Source: an uncultured Bacteroidota bacterium
GTDB lineage: Bacteria > Bacteroidota > Bacteroidia > JABEUT01
Assembly (NCBI GenBank): GCA_903916255.1
Contig: CAIWVW010000004.1
Location: forward strand, 1 to 64,000
Length of the DNA stretch: 64,000 bases
Reading direction: 5' to 3'
Part shown: positions 46,132 through 54,300 of the stretch, in pieces
How positions within the stretch are numbered: position 1 is the first letter of the stretch
How the letters are laid out: each line of letters starts with the position of its first letter
Position numbers and translations under genes: made by a program
The notes under the pieces: model-generated
Databases searched by the model: none
Seen by the model: only the letters and a program-made list of their open reading frames with translations
Told to the model about the DNA's origin: nothing

Positions 46132-46161
46132 ATGAACTTTATAACTTTAGAAACTTTATGA
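46132..46161 (+). CDS. Possible 9-codon leader peptide of pgl
   Basis: ATG at 46132 opens a 9-codon frame (MNFITLETL) whose TGA overlaps the pgl ATG as ATGA. An AGGAGA lies 13 bp before its ATG. A 14-bp direct repeat, AAACTTTATGAACT, occurs at 46125-46138 and again at 46151-46164, covering both start codons. It could couple ribosome entry to pgl. No further evidence supports it. Confidence 0.3.
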   Translation: MNFITLETL

Positions 46162-46889
46162 ACTCGGTTGACGTCTTTCAATCAATAGATGCGCTGAGGG
46201 AAGCCGTTGCTGAATATATTATAACGGTTTCAAAAAAATCCATTGCTGAAAGAGGCAGGTTCACAATCGCACTTTCGGGTGGGGATACGCCCCAAAAATT
46301 ATATGCACTGTTAGCTAAAACACCCTACTCTGAACAGATAGAATGGAAAAAAACTTTTGTTTTTTGGGGCGATGAGCGCTGGGTTCCTTTCGATGACAGG
46401 CGGAACAATGCGTATCAGGCAAAATCAATTTTGCTTGATAAAGTTACTATTCCGGCATCCAACATTCACCGTATCCCTGTTAATTTATCACCTAATCAGG
46501 CGGCAATTAAATACGAAAAAGAACTACGGGCTTTTTTTGGAAATGAACCAATTCAATTTGACATGATACTGCTTGGCCTTGGCGAGAACGGGCATACAGC
46601 CTCTCTTTTCCCCGGTACAAAAGTAATTCATGAACATGCGGAAGGTGTAAGGTTCGTTGAAATGAACCCGCCGATTGGCGGGCGAATTACCATGACAGCC
46701 GCTTTAATTAACCAAGCGCATCACATACTTTTTCTTGTAACCGGAGAAAAGAAAGCGGTTATTTTAGAAAAAATTTTGGATGATTCATACCAACCCAATC
46801 TATATCCTGCGCAGCTTATAAAACCCCTCCATGGAGATTTAATTTGGTTTGCAGACCAGGAAGCGGCATCGCTGATTAAGCAGTTTTAG
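46158..46889 (+). CDS. pgl: 6-phosphogluconolactonase
   Basis: A 243-residue DevB-type enzyme that hydrolyses 6-phosphogluconolactone to 6-phosphogluconate. ALSGGDTPQKLYALL binds the phosphate, FWGDERWVPFDDRRNN is the family signature, and LLGLGENGHTASLFPGT contains the conserved catalytic His region. The length is standard. It is the last gene of the tal-pgi/HAD/gnd/zwf/pgl operon. The ATG at 46158 lies in a repeated 14-bp block and overlaps a 9-codon upstream frame. It converges on the ApeA-like gene. Confidence 0.96.
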   Translation: MNSVDVFQSIDALREAVAEYIITVSKKSIAERGRFTIALSGGDTPQKLYALLAKTPYSEQIEWKKTFVFWGDERWVPFDDRRNNAYQAKSILLDKVTIPASNIHRIPVNLSPNQAAIKYEKELRAFFGNEPIQFDMILLGLGENGHTASLFPGTKVIHEHAEGVRFVEMNPPIGGRITMTAALINQAHHILFLVTGEKKAVILEKILDDSYQPNLYPAQLIKPLHGDLIWFADQEAASLIKQF

Positions 46890-46961
46890 GGTTTACTAGA
46901 AGATGAATGTTGAACAATTTTTGTTTTGAAACAGGGTAATAGATATGCCTAAAACTAACCT

Positions 46962-48281
46962 TTATATTAAAGTCAACCTATATAATTTATCACTAATCGT
47001 TATTTCTTTTATACCTAATTCTTTTGCTACCAATACGTAAAGCAGTTTACGGACTTGGTTTGATAAATCTCGAAGCTCTTCCCCCTTCAAAACATCTTTA
47101 TCAAAATCTCCAAAATGAGTATAATAGTTTCTAGATTTCGTAAACTTTGTTTCCCAACCATCTTGAAGGTCTAACTCAACTAATGTGGCCGGATTCAATT
47201 CTTTACAAAGTGCATTTACTCTTTCCCGTAAAGTGGGAGATTTAATAAATGAAAAACAATTATATATCCTTTTTATATGCCTTTTCGGTGCGCCTATATT
47301 TTTAACTTTTTGCATCCACTTATCCATCTCTTTCACATAGGTAAGCTTATAATCTTTTCTTAATTTTCGATGAAACGTTTCTATCGCTCTTGCAATATTT
47401 AGAAATCTAACTTCAGGGCTCAAGTAGTAGTTATTAAATTCCATAATCAAAATATCGATAACTTGCCTAATCTCCTCGTACAATCTATCCCAATTTTTAA
47501 TAACACTGGGTAAATATTCCTTTATCGTTTTAAAATCAATAAACGGCGCATGGTGCGTATCCCATTTTAAACTTTTCTCTGAATTTAAATCGACAAAATA
47601 TACTCTATATCTTTCACCATTGTTATCGAAAATAGAAATCTCTGTAAATGCAGAATAACTATCAGATAATAATTGAAAAAAGGTTCTATACTTATAAACT
47701 ATCTCAAGCAATACGTTAAATTCCTTTCCTAATAAAGATTCGATTATTATTGAGGATATAAGGTCAAATTCCAACTTATTGTATACGCTTTTTTCCATTA
47801 TTTCACTTTTAAATGTAATTGAGCTGTTGGAAATATCAAAAGTCAGTGTGGATGTATTAGGGACAGTTATGGTCCTTGAGGGTAACTTCTTTTTAGTTTT
47901 ATAATCAACTTTAGGAAACCATGCACTTAAATTAACAAGACTGAATGAGATTCTTTTGAATAAATTATCACTGGGAAATTTTCTTGAACTTAACATATAG
48001 TCAGCATCGAAAAGAGTATTGAAATACCTGTCATTTACAAGGTTAGGTGCTCTCCTTCGTGTATTATAGAACGTGTAATAACCAAATTCACACTCCGCAT
48101 ATAATGCCATGTTATCTATAAAGTCAATAGGTTCCATTAAGTCAATGAAAATCCCATTATTATGTTGATATGTAAATTTCCCTGGAATTTTAACTGCATT
48201 TTGTTCTAGTGAAGTATAAAATGTACAATTAGCGTGTTCAATCTCTTCTGAGATAGGATATGTCTTAAAATTTAATTGCAT
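46962..48281 (-). CDS. ApeA-like HEPN protein, candidate antiphage RNase
   Basis: A 439-residue protein with the layout of ApeA defence proteins. The N-terminal part (about 1-280) is beta-rich (FTYQHNNGIFIDLMEP, SLVNLSAWFPKVDY). The helical HEPN domain follows (about 285-430; RFLNIARAIETFHRKL). Its RNYYTHFGD at about residue 384 fits the RNxxxH catalytic motif of HEPN ribonucleases. ApeA is known as a single-gene antiphage system; this copy would cut RNA when triggered. The gene is visibly richer in A+T than its metabolic neighbours, which suggests transfer. It sits alone at the convergence of two sugar-phosphate operons. A palindrome overlaps its putative promoter. Confidence 0.75.
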   Translation of the reverse strand: MQLNFKTYPISEEIEHANCTFYTSLEQNAVKIPGKFTYQHNNGIFIDLMEPIDFIDNMALYAECEFGYYTFYNTRRRAPNLVNDRYFNTLFDADYMLSSRKFPSDNLFKRISFSLVNLSAWFPKVDYKTKKKLPSRTITVPNTSTLTFDISNSSITFKSEIMEKSVYNKLEFDLISSIIIESLLGKEFNVLLEIVYKYRTFFQLLSDSYSAFTEISIFDNNGERYRVYFVDLNSEKSLKWDTHHAPFIDFKTIKEYLPSVIKNWDRLYEEIRQVIDILIMEFNNYYLSPEVRFLNIARAIETFHRKLRKDYKLTYVKEMDKWMQKVKNIGAPKRHIKRIYNCFSFIKSPTLRERVNALCKELNPATLVELDLQDGWETKFTKSRNYYTHFGDFDKDVLKGEELRDLSNQVRKLLYVLVAKELGIKEITISDKLYRLTLI

Positions 48282-48293
48282 GAATTTTATTTT

Positions 48294-48312
48294 ATGCTAT
48301 CAAAGATAGCAT
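48294..48312 (-). promoter_or_regulatory. Perfect palindrome over the -7 box of the ApeA-like gene
   Basis: The minus strand reads ATGCTATCTTTGATAGCAT, with 8-bp perfect arms around a 3-bp centre, 12 bp before the ATG. The promoter-type octamer TATCTTTG lies across the centre. A protein bound here would block transcription. As RNA it would be a small hairpin without a T run, so terminator function is unlikely. Confidence 0.45.
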
Positions 48313-48338
48313 TTCAACAAATTCCCATATCTGGCAAA

Positions 48339-51300
48339 CTACACTTCGAGTGTATTTTGTATATTTAATTTCACCTCCACATTATGCTCCACCCCATCAT
48401 CTGCAAGCGTAATTGTCTTATCCGCTTGCTCTACTCCATCAACAATAACTTGCATTTCAACTGCTAACTGCTCACTGCCAACTTCTAACTTTTTTTGTGT
48501 AAAGCAAATATGATACATCGTATTCCAGTAGCGATAATGTATTTTAAATGTTTCCCATTCTTCAGGCACACAAGGTGCAAATTTTAATTTGTTTGCGTCC
48601 TGTTTCATTCCGAGGAAATATTCTACTATAAGCTGGTACAACCAACCCGCAGAGCCGGTGTACCATGTCCATCCGCCTCGCCCTGCATGGGGTTCACGGG
48701 CATACACGTCAGCAGCTAACACATAAGGCTCTACTTTATAAATTGCAATCGCTTCCGCAGTTTTTCCATGGTTAATCGGGTTTATCATATTCAATAATTC
48801 CCACACCCGTTTATTATCGCCCAATTTGGCAAAGGCCATTATCATCCATACAGCGGCATGTGTATATTGCCCGCCATTCTCGCGTACTCCGGGCACGTAT
48901 CCTTTAATGTAACCGGGGTTTAAGTTAGACTTATCGAATGGAGGTTCTAATAACTGAATAATACCCGCATCTTTTTTTACAAGGTTTTTGTATGCCGACT
49001 CCATAGCGGTGTTAACGCGTTCGGGGCTTCCTGCACCTGATATTACCGACCAGCTTTGCGCAATGGAATCAATCTTGCATTCTTCATTAACTGATGACCC
49101 TAACGGTGTGCCATTATCAAACCAGGCGCGCTTGTACCACTCGCCATCCCATGCATTTTTATCAATATTTTCTTTTAATTGTTGTGCCTGCTTTTTGCAT
49201 TCTTCAGCAAACAAGTCCCCTTCGCCCCCATCCGGGGATTTGGAGGCATATAAGCGCGCAATTCCTTCAAACCTGATTAGTACATCATATAGAAAGAATG
49301 CCATCCACACACTTTCGCCTTTGCCTTCATTGCCTACTTTATCGTATCCGTCGTTCCAATCTCCCGCGCCAATTAAGGGCAGCCCGTGTTTCCCGAAAGT
49401 AAAGCCATGTTTTATGGCTTGCACACAATGGTCATAAAGTTTTACAGATGTATTCGATTTGGTTGGGGTATCGTAATACGATTCTTCCCCGGGGTTTAAT
49501 TGCCGCCCTTCAATAAATGAGACATTCTCATCCAGCACACCTGTATCTCCCGTTGTTGAAACATAAAGTGCAGTGGCGAGCGGTAACCAGAGATAATCGT
49601 CGGAGCAGCGGGTTCGCACACCATTTCCGATTGGAGGATGCCACCAATGCTGCACATCTCCTTCTTTAAACTGGCGGGAAGCAGATAGCAAAATTTGCCC
49701 GCGGGCCAGATGCGGCACCGTATGCAAAAGTGATAATACATCCTGCAACTGGTCCCTGTAGCCAAAGGCCCCTCCGGATTGATAAAACCCGCTGCGGCCC
49801 CATAGGCGGGAGGAAATTGTTTGGTAAGTGAGCCAGCCATTTGTAATCATATTTATTGCAGCATCCGGTGTTTCAACCTTTAATGCACCCATTATGTGGT
49901 TCCAGTTTTGTTTCACCCTTTCCAATGCATCATGGGCTACCGCACTTCCCCTGAATTGCCGTGCTGTTGCGCTTGCTTCAGCAGCGGTTTTTCCCGCTCC
50001 GAGGCGGAATATAATTTCATTCTCTTCGCCATCTGCCAAATCGAAAGGCACTTGGATGGCAGCACAAGGGTCCAGCGCAAGCCCAATCCTTCCTGAAAGT
50101 TTCATCCGGGACATGGCATCAGGATTTTGCAAAGTGCCATTGCGCCCGATAAATTCGGTTCTATCGGATGTGAATGTTTTCTTTATAAAATCCACATCAA
50201 AAAATGCGACACGCGAAGAAAATTCTGTATTGTAAGGGTTTTTTGCAAATAGCGCACCGCTGTCCGGGTCAACTTCTGTATGGGTGTACATGGCTGCTTT
50301 CATCCGGTTATTATCAAGAACCCACTCCGTATAGCCTGTAACGGAAAGCTTGCGCGCCCTGCCCGATTGGTTTTTTATTTTTAAAACAGTGAATTTTATT
50401 GCCGCATCAATATCTACATATACGGTCATTTCGGTATATATCCCATCTTCCATATGTTCAAATACGCTGTATCCAAAGCCATGACGGGTAATGTAAGGCG
50501 TTTCCCCGCCGCTCGGAAGAAGTGTGGTTGACCAGAACTGCCCGGTTTCATAATCCCGTATATAAAATGCTTCACCGCCTGAATCGCTTACAGGGTCATT
50601 GTTCCAGGGTGTAAGCCTTAGTTCATGGGCGTTTTCAGTCCATGTATAAGCAGAGCCGCTTTCTGAAACAACAGTTCCGAAATTTGGATTTGCAATTACA
50701 TTCACCCAAGGAGCGGGAGTCTTATTTTTATTGTCAACTACAATTACATACTCAAGCCCATCGGGAGTGAAGCCTCCTAATCCATTATGAAAAATTAAAT
50801 CAGTAGGCACCACTATCGGCGTTAAATCAGGTTGATACTTCTCCGGTTTTGTAATATATGGAATCACCAGCTTTGATAGAGGTTTGCGCTTAACATGGTC
50901 GGCTAATGTCCCACCGTTATCGGAAATATTAATGCGTGCAACCGTTTGAAATAAAATCCGGTCTTCGTTTGAAATCTGGTCAGAAGCTCTTACAAATACT
51001 CCACCCGGACGGTCGGTTAATTCAGCAGGAATCAAGGCTTGTATTTCATTTTGGAAAACTTGACGATAACCTCCATGTTCCTCGTTCCAAATAACCAAAT
51101 CGACGGCAAGCCCCTTTAAACGCCAATAAGCATGCGCTTGTATGAGCTGCTTTACCAACTGCATATTAGTCTGCTTCTCGATTTTTAAAAGGACAATGGG
51201 TAAATCGCCGGAAATGGAATAACCCCACAGGCCAGACTGTCCGCGGTGATTATTGATAAGTATAGCGGGGTCGGCACGGAATACGGGATTTGTAAATAAA

Positions 51301-54300
51301 ATAGAGCTTGCAAGTTTACCATACAATTGCGCATCCGCTTCCGACGCATTTATTTGCCGCAACACTATCTGGCTGTGTGTCCAAGATAATTCAAACACAC
51401 GGTCTTTATGCGGTTTGTCCTGGTATTTATCAATCAGGTTGCGGCAGGCATCCTGAGTATCGGCAATACCTATAACCATATCAATCGTAACTTTTTCTTC
51501 CGGTTCAAGAACAATTTTGTAACGGATTGCAACAATCGGGTCCAATACCGAACCCTGGTTTCCTGAAAGCGGTCCCGGTTTATTCATCACCTGCGGATTC
51601 ACAGTAGAATTTCTGCGACCAATAAATTCCAGGCGGTCGGTTTCGTAGGATACTTCCACTTTGTCTTTACCATGCAATGACATCAAATGGAACATCCACG
51701 GCAATTGTTCATCTGCGGAGCGCGGCCTGCGGGTGCAAAGGATTGCATGCTGCGACGGAATAATTTCGGTTTGCACGAAAAGGTTGCTGAATGCGGGCTG
51801 CATCAGGTCGGATGCTGCCGGTGCAAGCACTACTTCGGCATAGCTTGTAACTTCAATAATTCGGCGGACATCGGAACTGTTGGTAATAACAACCCTCCTT
51901 ATTTCAATATCATCTTCCGGTGAAACTACAATTTCTGTATGTGTTTCTATTTCGCTGTTGTTGTTTGTGAAATCTACACGCCCCTGCGAAAAAGCCGCTT
52001 CGTATTTATCGCCTTTTTTCAGTGTAGGCTGGTGTGCGTTTGACCAAAATGTTTCACTTTTCAAATCGCGTATATAGCAAAATGTCCCCCAGTTATCACA
52101 GGTGCCATCCTCGCGCCAGCGTGTAACGGCAAGGTTTTTCCAACGGCTGTATCCGCCTCCTGCATTTGTTACCATCACATGGTATCTGCCGTTCGATAAT
52201 AATTGCACTTCGGGAATTGGAGTGTTGGGAGTATTGATGATTCTGGTTTCAGTACCGCTCACAACATAATTTACATCTGTTATGTCTGTAGTATGCGCAA
52301 AGAATGTAGTTGCTTTAGGAATACGTTCTTGCAGTAATAGAAGTGTTGCCATAAACTGTGGCTCCGCCTCAAATAATTTTTGCATAGGTTGGTCAAGCAG
52401 CAGATAGGCCAGCGACAGCAGGCTCATCCCCTGATGATGCGCCATGAATGAATACACGATGGCATTGGTTTGGCCCGGAGCCAACCGGGATGGTGTGTAA
52501 TCTATTGCTTCATAAAACCCATATCGCCCTTCAAACCCTTTTTTGGCAAGCAGTTCCAGGTTTTCACATGCTTTTTCTGGCGCAACCATCAAAGCAAGCG
52601 CAGATGCATAGGGGGCAATAACGGAATCTTCTTCCAGTCCGCGTTTTAAACCAAGCCCCGGTGCGCCAAATGCACGATACTGGTAATTGGAATTAGCGTT
52701 TACCGTATTATATCCCGATTCAGAAATCCCCCATGGCAAGCCTGATTTTTTCCCGTATTTAATTTGCCATTCCACCGCTGCATTATACGTTTGGTCGAGC
52801 AGTGTATTTTCATAGGTGGGCATCACTAAAAGTGGCATAAGGTATTCGAACATCGAACCGCTCCAAGAGAGAAGAATAGGGTCTCCATTCACGTTAGTAA
52901 GCAAGCGCCCCAATGCAAACCAACTCTGTTCAGATAGTTTTCCTTGTGCAATACCAATAAAGGTACATAGCCTGGCTTCTGATGCAAGCAAATCGTAATA
53001 ACTTGCATCCATTCGGTGTTCCTGCACATTATACCCAATCGTAAACAAAGAGCTTGATTTATCCAATAAGAAATCCCATTCCATATCGGCCAGTTCATGA
53101 CTTTGCCGGGCAAGGGTTTCAGCTAAACTAATCCTTTCCTCCGCAAGCGCAATTGATTTTGATAAAGAAATTTTAAATGCTTCCAGCCACTCATTTTCGG
53201 AAGAAGTATTGCTTTCAGTTTTAGAATGGCTTACTATATTTTGAAGTTCCAGCGCAGTTTCCAATAATTCGAGCAATGTTGAATTTGTGTCCATTGAAAC
53301 AAGATATATGAATTTCGACGGGGCATTCATCAGCATGGCCCATGGCGCAAAAATTTGAAAATATTCATTGCTTTGCTCTATTTGCTTTTGTAATAATATC
53401 TTCCACCAGTAGATTTCACTCTGCACATCATTATTTAACTTATCAAAAATGGAACTGAATTTATTTGTTAATGCTTCTATATGATAAATTACTTCGTGCC
53501 GTGTAATCAGGTCAAGCTTGCAGATGTTATCCAAATCGATTTTAAATTGTTGCAAAAGCGCTTTATCCTTTTCCTCAATGGTGTCAATAAGCACGTATAA
53601 CGTATCCCGCAACCCTTCAAATAAATTCACGCCAATTATTTTTTGGTGCGGTATGGCAAGCAACCCTTGTTTGAGTATAATCAGATATCCGGCAAGGTTT
53701 CCGCTATCAACAGTGGATATATACTTTGGCAATAACGGGCTTAATGTTTCAGTATCATACCAATTATAAAAATGGCCCCTGTAGCGTTCCATTTTTTTCA
53801 TAGACTCTATTGTCTTTCTTGTTCGGTCAATAAATTCTCCGGTGGTAATATAGCCGAAATCCGAGGCAGATAAATTGGCAAGCAATGAAATGCCAATATT
53901 GGTTGGGGAAGTGCGGTGCGCTATTAATGAAACAGGTTGTTCCTGGAAATTATCAGGCGGCAAAAAATTATCTTCCTGCACAACAAACCGTTCAAAATAG
54001 CTCCAGGTTTTCCTTGCAACTTTCCTTAGGAAGATATTTTGTTCATCGGTAAGTGCTGCCACCGGTTTCGCAATCGGCCTGCTTATTCTCCATGTTATAA
54101 TGGGTGTAATAAACCACAGGAACAATATAGGACTGACAATGATTAACTTTCCGGGAGAATAAAATGCTATGTAGAAAAGTAATGTTGAAGCAAGAAATGG
54201 TTCAATCCACATGGAAGAATAACTATAAACTAATCGCTTTTGGTAGCTGGCTGACGAATTTGATGATGGGTTCCATTCAAGAAGTTTTTTCCGCGTTATG

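Noticed and set aside
48294-48312. Palindrome as terminator of the glucan synthase operon
   Set aside because: No T run follows the stem, and it sits 12 bp before the next start codon with a -7 box in its centre.
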